DNA from: Juglans regia
Taxonomy: Eukaryota; Streptophyta; Magnoliopsida; Fagales; Juglandaceae
Direction of reading: 5' to 3'
NCBI RefSeq assembly: GCF_001411555.2
Contig: NC_049906.1
Location: forward strand, 1,058,781-1,122,780
DNA length: 64,000 nt
Of the stretch, positions 24,548 to 35,558 are shown piece after piece. Under the pieces are notes generated by a model that did not search any database, was not told the DNA's origin, and was given only the letters and a program-made list of their open reading frames with translations. Made by a program: the position numbers and the translations under genes. Numbering within the stretch: the first letter of the stretch is position 1; every line of letters starts with the position of its first letter.

Positions 24548-26439
24548 TCCTCTCCCCCTTAAAATAAAATTTCGCCATCGAAATTTGCAAGTCAAACATC
24601 AACGCTATGGCAGTTACAAGATACAACTTAGAACATGCTTGAGACAAACATACCATCACTGACGTCCAAACAAATATGGGTATAGTTCTCACAAGTCTAC
24701 TCCCAAAGGCAATTCCATCATACTTGCATTAGTCTCCCAACGACACCTCACGTCTAGCACTCCTAGGGTGGCCATTTAATCCAAAATCTCCATTTCCACA
24801 AAAACATTAATACAACACTCAGCAAATTCCAATGATTAATAGCTCCATACAATAATCTGTACTAACCTCAATCGACTCCTATGCTATAACTTTCAAACCT
24901 TCATTGTATTCTATCAGTTGGTAACCTATTAGCCACTTCCAAAGTTATCCATCAGTAATCATAATTTGTACAACCAAATGATTAATCTCTAATTACAAGT
25001 ATCATCTCAAAATTTTAAATCACCACTAATTCCTTAAGATCAACACAAGGTTTGAATCCTTGATTATATCACAAAATAACACGCTTATGCTGCGCACACT
25101 TATAATTCACCACATGCATAAAATTTGCGCCATTAACACCTACCAAAACCACTTCTTCCAAGCCAAAATGGAACAAGAACCTGTACTCTCCAACTCCATG
25201 CACTCACAACAATTACGCATCGATCTCGTGTATCCTTAGTCAAAACCAATATTTCTCCAACGTACAAGTGATCAATTCCTACCATTTCCATCATCCAGAC
25301 CTATTTCCTCAAAATCAACAAGAATCATCTCCTAAATCCGCACCATCTATTATCCTTAAACTTGATATGGATCAATCCTAAAACCTGTCACTATAACCTC
25401 AAACTAATAACAATTATTTTTCCGAATTCAATCCAAATCTTCAATCCTCAGAGAAATACACGAACTAAATCAATATCTTCAATCCCCAAAGAAATACTCC
25501 CCTTGAAAATCCCTATATCAATCACTCAACTCTGATCAACCCCATTTTAATGGTTACAGACTAACCAGTCTCCAAAATAAATCAAGCTAGCACACTAAAC
25601 TTGCGGAATTAAAAATTTAAATCTTATTATAAATCAATCCTTCAAATCTGCAATTTTAAAACCTTAAATTATATAAGAATTATTTTTTGGAATCTGTAAG
25701 ATCAATGAACTTATATTCAATAATAAAACAATTGACCCCGAAACTTTCAAAATCCTAAACATTAAATGATAACAAATCATTTCCTAAAGTCTGCAAAACC
25801 TTAAACCTTTGGTGAAATTCTCGTAAATCTATCCTTAAAGTTTATTGAACTTACAACCTCATATTCTAAAGCCTCATGTCATATCTCCACAAAATTTAAA
25901 ACCTCAATTATCCTACTCCCCAAAGAGATCACCCAAACCATGCCGTTTCTTTCAAACCTCGATATTATAAAAGCATACAAAGTCGATAAAAGTTCAATTC
26001 AACTACACTAAATATTTATACCTAACAATGACATTCTCGGTCGTACCATCTTCCATTAACCCCCTTTCAACTCAAAACAATTTAAAATATAATTATAGTA
26101 AAATAAATTAAAATACAACAATATAACATAAAATAAAATAGAATAAAACCAAAAAAATAAAATATCATATGAAAAAATGAATAAAACAAATGAAGTAGTA
26201 CACAATAAAATAATTAAAACAAACAAAATAACCTACCATAAAATAAATAATAACTAAATAAAATAAAATAGCATACAATAAAATAAATAAACAAACAAAT
26301 AGCGTACAATAAAATAAATAAAACAATTAAAATAACATACTTCAAACAAAATAATTTCAAATCATAAATTTAAAATTTTCTGATACTGCACCTACAGGAC
26401 ATGTGGTTTTACCCAAAGTCGAACTGCTCTGATACCACA
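24548..26439 (-). other. internal region of non-autonomous LTR element
   Basis: 1892 bases with primer-binding site and polypurine tract at its ends but no open frame of 60 codons or more on either strand and no recognisable gag or pol motif. Its mobility would depend on proteins from an autonomous relative. Confidence 0.7.
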
Positions 26440-27017
26440 TGTGATGCCCTGACTCCCACGTATGAAAATGCGAGAATCGTGACGTCTGGGTAATGAAAAC
26501 ACGGGTCACGCATCCCAACGATAAGTGCCAAGTGTGTGCACATGCAGAAAGTGTACCACAAAAATGCAGCAGATAATTTAAATACGTCGACTAAGTACCA
26601 TAATTGTTTAATACAAATTCATTTAAAACAAAACATTTTAAAGAGTAATACAGTTATCCCATAAAAACATAATAATTCTAAAATACATAATTCAACAAGC
26701 GGGAAACAAATCTCAAACACGGGCGAGTGATCCCAAATCACTTCTCCGGCGGAGCCAAATCTTCAGGCTCAACATCAGCATCATCTGCATCAAAATCTAC
26801 GCTATCATAAAACGGTACCGCAGGTAAGTAATAATCCAAACAACCCACGAGATAAAAATGCATTAATGCAACCAAAAATTATACATGCATATGATTATCA
26901 TTTTCCCTGAAAATGATTATTTTTCAATGCACGCCAAAAATCTCATTTGACCTAAAACACACCATAAATAAAATCTATCATTTTCCTAGAAAATGACCTA
27001 ATATAATAATTTATCGG

Positions 27018-27360
27018 ACAATGTAGGCGAGACTCTACCACCATCTCTGCTTAACATCATCCCTACCGCATGCACCGTAGGCTGGAATCACAAGTGGGAC
27101 TATACCACCATCCCTATTTACCACCATTCCTACCGTGTGCACTGTAAGCGGGATTCACAGGCGGGACTATACCACCATCCCTACAGTTCATTTTCACACA
27201 AGAGGTACCTATCAGAGCACTATAGGCGGGAATCACATGCGGGACTCTACCACCATCTCTACCGCATGCACCGTAGGCGGGAATCACAGGCAAGACTCTA
27301 CCACCATCCCTATCGCGTGCACCGTAGGCGGGAATCACTGCCGGGACTATACCACCATTG
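27018..27360. repeat. expanded LTR minisatellite
   Basis: Six or more imperfect copies of the GTAGGCGGGAATCACAGGC / GACTCTACCACCATCCCTACCG unit, compared with three to four in the partner LTR. This accounts for part of the length difference between the LTRs. Confidence 0.8.
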
Positions 27361-27450
27361 CTACAGTCTCTTTTTCTTTCTCTCAAACTGTTCAATCCAT
27401 TCATTTCAAACATACTCAAAATCATTTCTTACATGAAAACTCAGTTTTCA

Positions 27451-27474
27451 TATATATATATATATATATACACA
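27451..27474. repeat. AT/TA microsatellite
   Basis: A short (TA)n tract inside the 5' LTR, between two CAGTTTTCAT-type repeats. Confidence 0.8.
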
Positions 27475-28703
27475 TGAACATGTATGCAATTATGCGAAAA
27501 CCCAGTTTTCATTTACAAACATGAACATGCGTGCAATTATGTATTGTACAAAACACGACACAAATATCCAACAACCAACAAATCTCTGCATAATCCAATT
27601 ACACAACAACTCCATACTCCAATCCAACCGACCCTTTACTCCTCGGACTCAGTCCGGCACAACCAACCATTTCACAGTAAATATGAGTTAGTGCAAAAAT
27701 ACATTTAAATCTTAAAAGTTCTTTGAAAAAATACTTATAGCGCTATAATATAATTTTCAAAAGATCATGAAGGTGCTAGAAGTGGCGACACAACAATGTA
27801 ATAGTGAAAAATGTGCAAGGGTTGTGGGTCTCAAAACCTAACTTTTGAATGAGGACAAACGAAGATTTGAGATTACTAGGGAAGGGTTTAGGGATGTGGT
27901 GAAGTTAATGATGGTGGCGGTTGGGCCTGGGTGGCAGTGTGGGCAGCAGTTGGAGTCCAGAAAGTTCAAATTGAAAATGGGGATGGATGGGTTTCACCGG
28001 TGGCGAATTGGGGCTGAGGATGAGTGGGATAGGTAGCTGGGAGCCACCAGTGTTGTTGTGAAAATATGGTGGCCGATGGTTGCGCGACGGCAGTGCTAGA
28101 GCACAAAGAGTGCCGCGGCTTGGAGTTGCGCGTGGGGCTGATGGCGGCGAGGGAGGAGCTAAAAACAGAGGGGGTGGTCACCGGCCGATGGGGAAGAGGT
28201 TGGGAAGGGTGGTGACGACAATGGACCATGCACTGTGGTGCTGTGAGCTGAAGAGAAAACGGGCGGAAAGAGAGGGGAGGGGTGTTGCGCATGGGAGGAA
28301 GAAGCACGGGAAAAAGAAGGAGAAAAAGAAAGAGAAGAAGGAAAAGAAAAAGTGGGAAAAAAAAATGAGGGAAAGAAATGAGGTCCAATTCTCACAACTT
28401 GGGTCACAAAATTGATCAAACGAAAAGAATTTCAAAACAGCGAGTTAAATAAAATAATTTAAACATAGTGACTAAATAAAAGTAAAATAATTAAATCTAA
28501 CAATAAACTAATTTAAAATAAAGAGCAATTTAAATGCATAACAATAATTAATATTAAGAAAGTATATCAAAATAAATTTCACAATTTAAAAATCATAAAA
28601 ATAACCCAACGAAAAATCCGATAAACTTAAAACAAGAGAACCAATATTTAAATTAATTAAAATACTCATTCAATTAAAATAACCTAAAATACGGGATATC
28701 ACA

Positions 28704-30060
28704 TCTCACATGCTTTTGTTGAGTACAAGAGAATTATATGAAACATTGAAGTCACAAATTAAGTTTGTTGAATCACATTTGTGGTTACCTCGTAGATTTT
28801 TAAAAATTGCAATTGGACTTGCTGACTTGAATCTAAGGTTTATATTGTGAGTTTGACTCATATGAGATTCGCGATGAGTCGTCACTGACTTCATGGTTGT
28901 AGAATAGTCTCTTGGTAGGAGCATGTTTTTGAGAAGTTACTACACATTAGAATGCGCATGGGGAGAAATAGTCATCAAACACCATTTGAGAGTTGTAGTT
29001 TAATAATTTGTAGTTGACTATGTGATTTCTCTCTACCTCATGGTATAGCTCGTCGTGCACATGATACTGATGTGTTCTATGATCATGTGGTGTGATTGGA
29101 AGTATTTTTTAGTAAACACACACATTCCCCATAAAATTAGGAATTATGGTAAAAAATGTATATTGACAGGCTTAGATCGACTCACTCACATAAGCTATCG
29201 CCTTTGGCTCTACAAAGAGGTAGCGAGAAAAAATGAGATAATATGTCATTTGGTACTTGTCTAGAAAGAGATAAGTTGTCAGACACAAAATATATGTCGT
29301 CTTAGTGAGAGCTAAGATAAGGTCCATCATATTTAATATGACTGTGCATGGTTACCCACAATTCATGTAACTTATGGTTAAGCCAGATGCGAGAACTTTT
29401 TTGGTGTTTCAAATAGCGAGCAAATGGAGGGAGTTGGGTTAAACGCTGAGACAACGACTAGATTAAGATCTGTACGATATATTGAGATTATATATATGCT
29501 CTTTCATTTTTTAAAGAGAACTCCACCGTAATATGTATTTCTTCCTACAAGTGCTTTTGAGACCAACTGTAGAGGTGAGTGAATGAATCCTGCTTCCTCA
29601 CTGTGTGAGTCTTGTTGGTTATAATAGATGACCTTAATTTATTTATGCCCTTAGGAGACTATTGACTATGTCACGAGGTAGATGTTTTAGTATTTGCTAC
29701 TTTGACATGTTATATATGGCCATGAATGATACGGTCTAAAGAGACATTATTCTGAAAGCAACTAAACTGAAACTAAATGACATGAGCACGAAAACAAGAC
29801 TATTTAATAACACATCGATAATGGTGTGTGCTCACTGCTGGCAAGTTATGTTACTTCTTGGGAGTTGCATCATAGCTCTGAGTACATTATGTTTTATGGA
29901 GATTGAGCATTGCTCTGAGTCATTTGGACTTGAGAGAGATTAGGGATGCTTAGTCTGATGTAACCAAATGAGTCGGGGCATAACGAGACACTTTATGGAT
30001 GTTGCTATGCTGGTCTTCTCTCAGAGATATTTGGTATAGTGCTCTAATTTTTCTTTTACA
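28704..30060. other. unassigned region between LTR copies
   Basis: About 1.36 kb between the LTR element and a third LTR fragment. No gene family is recognised on either strand; all frames are closed by stops at short intervals. It may be decayed internal sequence of the third LTR copy. Confidence 0.4.
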
Positions 30061-31535
30061 ATTGTGGTCGATGGTCTCATAGCATATTTCCCTAAAAATG
30101 ATCCAAATCAATAATTCATCATTTTTGCAGAAAATGATTCACATAAAATCCTTTTATCCAACACACACTATTTTCCCAGAAAATAGCCCAATAACCTATT
30201 TATTAAAGAACTCACAATTTTCCTAGAAAATGGCCCATTAACCAATTTCACCATATGCACCATGATCTCCCTTAGGGACCATCCGCACATTCTGGCTCCT
30301 TTCGCCACGGTAATAACCGTGCCTGTGACTTCGTAACGAGCGATGCACAGTTCTGCGCCCAGTGCGTTCGTGGACAAGCATCCTCTAGCCCCCACCAACA
30401 GAGGGGCCACAGAGTTGGTACGAGAGCATTACCATCCCGTCCGATCTCGTTATCGCCCAACGACAACCCAGGAGACGTCACTCAGTATATTCCGCTCTCT
30501 AGTGACTAGAGGAGCTCTACTGAGATAATGCCTCATCTCGGCTTGGGGTCGTAATACACACGCACCCAAAAATTATTTCTCACATGAAAACCTAGTTTTC
30601 AATAAACACATGAACATGAATGCAATTATACGAAAATCCAGTTTTCATTTACATACATGATCATGCGTGCAAATATGCCATGTACATAAAATGATGCATT
30701 ATCCAACAACCAACAATTCATAACACAATCTAAACACACAAACAACTCCATCCTCCAATCCATCCGACCCCCTTACTTACAGTGCAAAAATACAATAAAT
30801 CATTAAAGTTCTTTGAAAAAATACTTACAGTGCTATAATATAATTTTTGAAATATCCCGGAGGTGCAAGAAGTAGCGGCACAACAACGGTATAGTGCAAA
30901 ATGCACTGTGGCTGTGGGTCTCAAAAACCCAATTTTGAACAGGGACAAACTAAAACTCGAGATTACTAGGGAATATTTTAAGGATGTCGGTGAAGCTAGT
31001 GGTGTGGTGGTTGGCCGTTGGTGGCGGCGTAGAGGGCGGTTGAAGTCTAAAAAGCCTAAAATGGAAATGTGAATTGTGGAGTTTCACCGGTGGCAGATCG
31101 GAGCTAGGGATGGGTGGTTCAAGTTGTTAGGAGGTCAATGATGATGTGGTGAAGAGATGGTGGCCGGAGGTAGTGCGACGGTGGCGCGCGAACACAAGAG
31201 TTGCCGCGGCTTGATGCCATGCATGGGGGCTCACGGCGCCGCGAGAGGGGCTGAAAATCAGAGGGTGAGGTCGCCGGCCGGAGAAGAGATGAATGGAAGG
31301 GGCGGTGATGGGAAAGGGCAACGCACGACTGCGCTGTGTGTGGAGGAGAAAAACGAACGGGGGAGAGAAGGAGGACGTCGCGCGCGCGGGGAGAGAAGCA
31401 GGGGAGGAAAAAGAAAAGGAAAAAAAATAAAGGAAAAAAAAAAAAAGAGAAAAGAGAAAAGGGAAAAAAGAAAAGAGAAAAAGAAAAAGAAAAAGAAAGG
31501 GAAATAAATGATATCCAATCCTCACATATTGGGTA
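30061..31535 (-). repeat. third LTR fragment of the same family
   Basis: Shares ordered blocks with the LTRs above: ATTTTCCCAGAAAATG repeats at 30085-30235, the CATGAAAACCTAGTTTTCA segment (30583-30601), ATACTTACAGTGCTATAATATAATTTT at 30818-30846 and the adjoining GGAGGTGCAAGAAG block, and a long purine tract (31390-31505). The central part (30265-30560) is a GC-richer variant not seen in the other two. It ends in the gap at 31536, so its outer terminus is not visible. Confidence 0.7.
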
Positions 31536-31635
31536 NNNNNNNNNNNNNNNNNNNNNNNNNNNNNNNNNNNNNNNNNNNNNNNNNNNNNNNNNNNNNNNNN
31601 NNNNNNNNNNNNNNNNNNNNNNNNNNNNNNNNNNN
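31536..31635. other. assembly gap (100 N)
   Basis: Exactly 100 Ns following LTR sequence; the far side begins with what looks like a CACTA terminus. Confidence 0.98.
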
Positions 31636-31653
31636 AAGGTATTTCTTGTAGTG
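31636..31653 (-). mobile_element. orphan CACTA right terminus
   Basis: AAGGTATTTCTTGTAGTG immediately after the gap is the reverse complement of CACTACAAGAAATACC, the classic plant CACTA terminal repeat (compare CACTACAAGAAAT at 53147). The left end of this element was not found. It could be the terminus of the rearranged CACTA sequences at 17.7-22.6 kb, with LTR elements nested in between, but the gaps prevent proof. Confidence 0.6.
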
Positions 31654-33869
31654 ATATTCTAACAATATTTTATTTAACTTTCGTCTCATTTTAACTTAAT
31701 ATCTAGACATTTCCTAAGTTTGTATATATCCAAATTTAAAAACTTTAGCCAATTAGCTAGAGGGATAACTACATAAAATAAAGAGTAATGTTAGCTCTCT
31801 AATTTATACGACTCACTTTGACTGACCTTTTGATGTGACACTATAATGTGGTGCCATGTGATATATTAAAAAAAATTAAAGAAATATATATACAAAACAA
31901 AATGACGTCCGGAATTTTTTTTTTAAAAAAAAAAGATGAAAGATTAAAATTCTAAATTTCTTCTAATTTTTTATTTTTATTTTTTTTAAGTTTTTAATAA
32001 GGCATGTCACATTACATTAAGGGGGCAAAGTTTATTGTATAAAATATGGGACATAGTACCATTAGTCTAAAATGAATTTATTTTAGTTGACCGTTAATTA
32101 CTCAACAAATATTATAGGGACTACTTTGTTCATCGATCTCAATAATAACTTAATAATATAAGGTAAGTTGAATTAACTTAGATTGACTTAGCAATGGTCA
32201 TGTTTGCATTCATTTTTTCTGTACAAAAAGTATATTAAAATCTTGGGAGGACATCATTATTAATTGAGGAGCCCCTACTTTTTGTATGTCAGTTTCTTAT
32301 GATTTCAGTTTCTTAGAATTGGCTAAAGTTAAACATCCGGCTCTAAACCAACCTTTCACTAGACGATAACATTGAACTGACGGGGCTTGTGTCAGCCCTT
32401 TTAACTGATCAACGGAATTACTCAAGGTTATTTCCCTACTTATAATTTCTACATTATTTCAGTAACATAATTGAAGTAGAACGATCTCCAAATTGTATAC
32501 CTTATTTTTTAATCCAAATACATGTGTCGACTCCTGCTTTGGGTGCCTTCATATGCTGTGGCACTAAATGTGTTGGTTTTCTCATGTGTACGGTTCATAA
32601 CTTTCACAAGACTTGAGGCATATTTTTTTTGTGTTAATTATGGAAAACAAAATCTGGATACTATGCACAAGGGTTGGGACATTCATTAATTCCCAATCCA
32701 TCTCCTTCGATGTAGAAGAACAAGACATTTATTTGTCTAGCCAAGCAGAATAAAAAGAACAAGACTTGGGCAGAAATTTACAAGACTAGTCTAGACCTGA
32801 TTCTGGGTGATATGGATGCAATGAGGAGAGGGGCTTTTCTGAATATGAGAAAACAATGAACATTCGGGTGTCTGAGTTGGAGTCGAATAATGAATCTCAT
32901 AAAGAGACTCAGCAGGATGCTTAGGTATCTTTCTTTCACTAATTTTGGTGGATTGTGTCAATCTTGTGGCTCAAGACAATTGGTGATGAGCACTTGGGTC
33001 CAGATGTATATTTTAGTGGTTACATATATATTTTAGTGCTGATTATATAGTAACCAATTGGATGCCTAAAGACAATTGGTGATTTTTATGCAAGTTCCAC
33101 ACCAACAGGCAGCATATAAGAATAACTACATACTCAGCTTGATATTGACAACCATATGGGATTTCATGGAAGGCAGTGGTAAAGAGAAAGTACTTTCTGA
33201 AGTATTGACAACCATTAACCATTATAAAAGTATATTTGGACAAGAGTAAGTTACCAATATTTTACAACTCTGAAGTAGAACCTTGATTTGATATTTTTCA
33301 GATATTATATGTTTTGATATGGAAGTGTTTTTAAAATGAAATCAATAGTTTGGTCATCATGCTTGATATGCTAGGGTGTGGATGAATATGTTTGGATTAA
33401 AAAGACCTGGTACCAGACTTAGCATTAGGGTGTGGAATGAATATATGAATATGTTGGAAAGACATATATAAAGGCAGACTTAGCATTAATCCCTATGAAG
33501 TCACATCTTTCCATAAAACCTCACTAGATTTTATAATGCTTTAGTAGTAGTGTATGTTATAGTGGGCTGTTATAGATTGTTTGTTTTTGGGGGAGGGGGC
33601 TGCTGAGGATGTGAATTGAATCATATGATGCTACTTGTTTTAGTTTCCTAATATAGAAGGAAATCCTAATTAATGCCTAATAAGCTTTGACTGGTATTTT
33701 TCCAAGTACTTCAACCCTCAAGAGTCAGTTTGGATGAAGAGTGCAAGTGGTGAGTTCCTACATGAGTGCGATTGGACCTTTAATCAGCACCCTAGGAATC
33801 ATAATTTGTTGCTGTGTCTTAGTGGGCAAATATGTATACTTGTAGATAGGCGTAAATTTCAAGACCTTA
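31654..33869. other. non-coding region
   Basis: No gene recognised. AT-rich sequence with A/T homopolymers near 31910-31990. Small open stretches have no family resemblance. Confidence 0.5.
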
Positions 33870-34482
33870 TGAACAGTACTGGTAGTTTTTTTTCATGGTA
33901 GCTTTTTGTGAGGAAAAACATTTTTTCAAGAAATGTTGTTGGTGAGGAATTCTTAATTATATGTATTTGTTATGGTAGTTTGTTGCGACTAAAAACTATT
34001 TCTCAGGAAATGATGTTGGTGGGGAATTCTTAATTTCACAACACCATACATTATTTTCCACAAGTTTTGGTCATGGAAATGAACATTACCTACGAAGTGG
34101 TTTTTGTGGGAAAAAGGTGCAGCCCCATTCTTGAAGGGGTATTCTTGGGAAAGTAGCAATTTCCACCAAAAGGTTCTTGTGGGTTAAACTATTACCCACA
34201 ACACCTTTGGTGGCAAATAAAAGTATTCCTCAGGAGATTGACACAAATTTTTATTTATTTCAGACGAGTTCAAACTTCTTTTCCCACAAATAGTTTCCTC
34301 ATAAAAACTCATCTTTTCCTACGAGTGGGCATTTTGGTGGAAAAAAATACTTGTTATTACCATTTTAATGCCACGAACTCCCAACCAAAGCATTTTGTGT
34401 GAAAAGACTATTACCCACAAAGGACCCACTAGCTTTTTGCCACAACAATCCTTTTCGGAAAACTCAGGATTTTGTTGTAGTG
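33870..34482. mobile_element. probable non-autonomous CACTA-like element
   Basis: The segment ends AGGATTTTGTTGTAGTG at 34466-34482, a CACTA-type right terminus. Inside it iterates CCCACAA, TTTTGTGGGAAAA and similar short motifs in both orientations from about 33890, as expected for subterminal repeats. The left terminus is not clear. It lies about 320 bases left of element A but has a different motif set, so it is a separate family. Confidence 0.5.
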
Positions 34483-34564
34483 GGGAAGTTTAAAGCATTT
34501 GGTGCAAGCGGTGGTCCAAGCGGTGATAACAAAAATAAGAAGTGGAAAGCAAAATGTAAGAGAA

Positions 34565-34802
34565 GTGAAGGACAAGGCGGAAAAATGAATAGACAATGGA
34601 AGGCAAAATCGAAAAGAAATGTGACAACTCCTGCCAGCTTATTCACACTTATATATATATAATATATAATATTCATAGATATATATTATATATATATAAT
34701 ATATATATATAATATATAATATTCATAGATATATATTATATATATATAATATATATATATAGTAATACTTCATACATAAGTGGATGATGGCGGTGATATG
34801 GA
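34565..34802. repeat. left part of tandem duplication, copy 1
   Basis: From GAAGGACAAGGCGGAAAAATG at about 34567 to the GGA at 34800-34802 this matches copy 2 (about 48313-48386 plus 49054 onward and 50990-51069). It holds the uninterrupted AGCTTATTCACACTTATATA at 34637-34656, where copy 2 has the MITE. It is the left flank of element A. Confidence 0.8.
34654..34762. repeat. AT-rich microsatellite
   Basis: Long run of TATATATAATATATA-type sequence containing two copies of AATATTCATAGATATATATT about 56 bases apart. The corresponding place in copy 2 (50992-51024) is a simpler (AT)n tract. Confidence 0.8.
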
Positions 34803-35430
34803 CACTACAACAGAATGTGTATTTTGTGACAGAGGAAACTGTCACAAAAAAATGGCAAACCGTCACTAAACATATTTGGTGACGGTTTGAAACCGTCACC
34901 ATGACCGTCACGTAAAGTGCGTCACAGAAAACATTTGGTGACGGTTTACTGTTCAACCGCCACAAAAAATATTTTTAGTGACGGTTGGAAGTGTTCCGTT
35001 CGGTACAACGTTCGAACGTTCCTTTTTTGTGACGGTTATGAACTGTCACAGAAAATCACGTTCGGATGTAAAATCAAACGTTCGGACGTTATACCCAACC
35101 GATTGGCGTTCGAATGAGAGAAGTTGACGTTTGTTGGATATCGTTCGAACGTATCATATTTACGTTCTAATGTCAATGCGTCCGAACGTTAATTACAATA
35201 AACGTTCGAATATTTGTTCGAACGTAAACGTAAATGTTCAAACGTAGCGCGTTTAATGTTCGAACGTTATTTCGAATGTAAACGAAGGAGCGTCCGAATG
35301 CAAGTTCTTTGTTCGAACGTTAGTCGGTTTAATGTTCGAACGATTCAATTGTATTTACGTTCGAACGTTTGGTACAGTGTGAACCAACGTTCGAACGATT
35401 TTTATTTACATTCGAACGTACAAATCAGAA
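34803..35430. repeat. left subterminal repeats of element A
   Basis: The outer 200 bases carry alternating GTGACGGTTT and AAACCGTCAC-type motifs. From about 35000 to 35430 there are repeated ACGTTCGAACGT palindromes and degenerate forms (ATGTTCGAACG, CGTCCGAACG). In En/Spm-type elements, short subterminal motifs are bound by TnpA; by analogy this is the likely binding region. Confidence 0.8.
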
Positions 35431-35558
35431 ATACTAATTTCATAAAATTTAAAAACAAAATACCAATAGTATCATATTACATACCCAATTAAGAAGTAAC
35501 AATGTCTTATAAAAGTACAAAATTAGATATTAAAACTAGTCAGAAATATTGATAAAAT

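Larger units (their letters stand above)
22806..28703 (-). mobile_element. non-autonomous LTR retrotransposon (LARD-like, Ty3/Gypsy-type ends)
   Basis: Two related long LTRs (22806-24547 and 26440-28703) flank 1.9 kb of internal DNA with no coding capacity. The element is on the minus strand. A primer-binding site TGGTATCAGAGC (complement of the initiator-Met tRNA 3' end) lies at 26437-26426, two bases inside the right LTR. A polypurine tract TTAAGGGGGAGAGGA lies at 24562-24548, just before the left LTR. The TTAAGGGGGAGAGGATGTGATACCCCG junction resembles Ty3/Gypsy elements of the Tekay/Del type. The flanking five bases (GTGGT, TCTCA) do not match, so no target-site duplication is visible; recombination or nesting at one edge would explain this. 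Confidence 0.8.
26440..28703 (-). repeat. 5' LTR (2264 bp)
   Basis: Starts TGTGATGCCCTGACTCCC and ends ACGGGATATCACA on the plus strand. It carries a longer minisatellite than its partner (27018-27360) plus a segment at about 27370-27720 with CATGAAAACYCAGTTTTCA repeats that the left LTR lacks but the fragment at 30575-30800 retains. A purine-rich tract lies at 28300-28372. Confidence 0.8.

Noticed and set aside
27114..27524. Overlapping repetitive open frames on both strands with YHHPYR and GNHRQDSTTIP repeats; also considered a CRISPR-like array
   Set aside because: They are produced by the LTR minisatellite. Units are contiguous with no unique spacers, and the genome is a plant nuclear genome.
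30343..30528. Open frames on both strands in a GC-richer LTR section
   Set aside because: They lie inside a third LTR fragment; no domain, and both strands are open only because stops are rare at this composition.
34399..34662. 87-codon frame crossing a CACTA terminus
   Set aside because: It spans the transposon end at 34482 and the start of the duplicated block, so it is a chance fusion.
35214..35492. 92-codon frame with repeated SNV-RF-RT peptides
   Set aside because: Translation of the ACGTTCGAACGT subterminal repeats.
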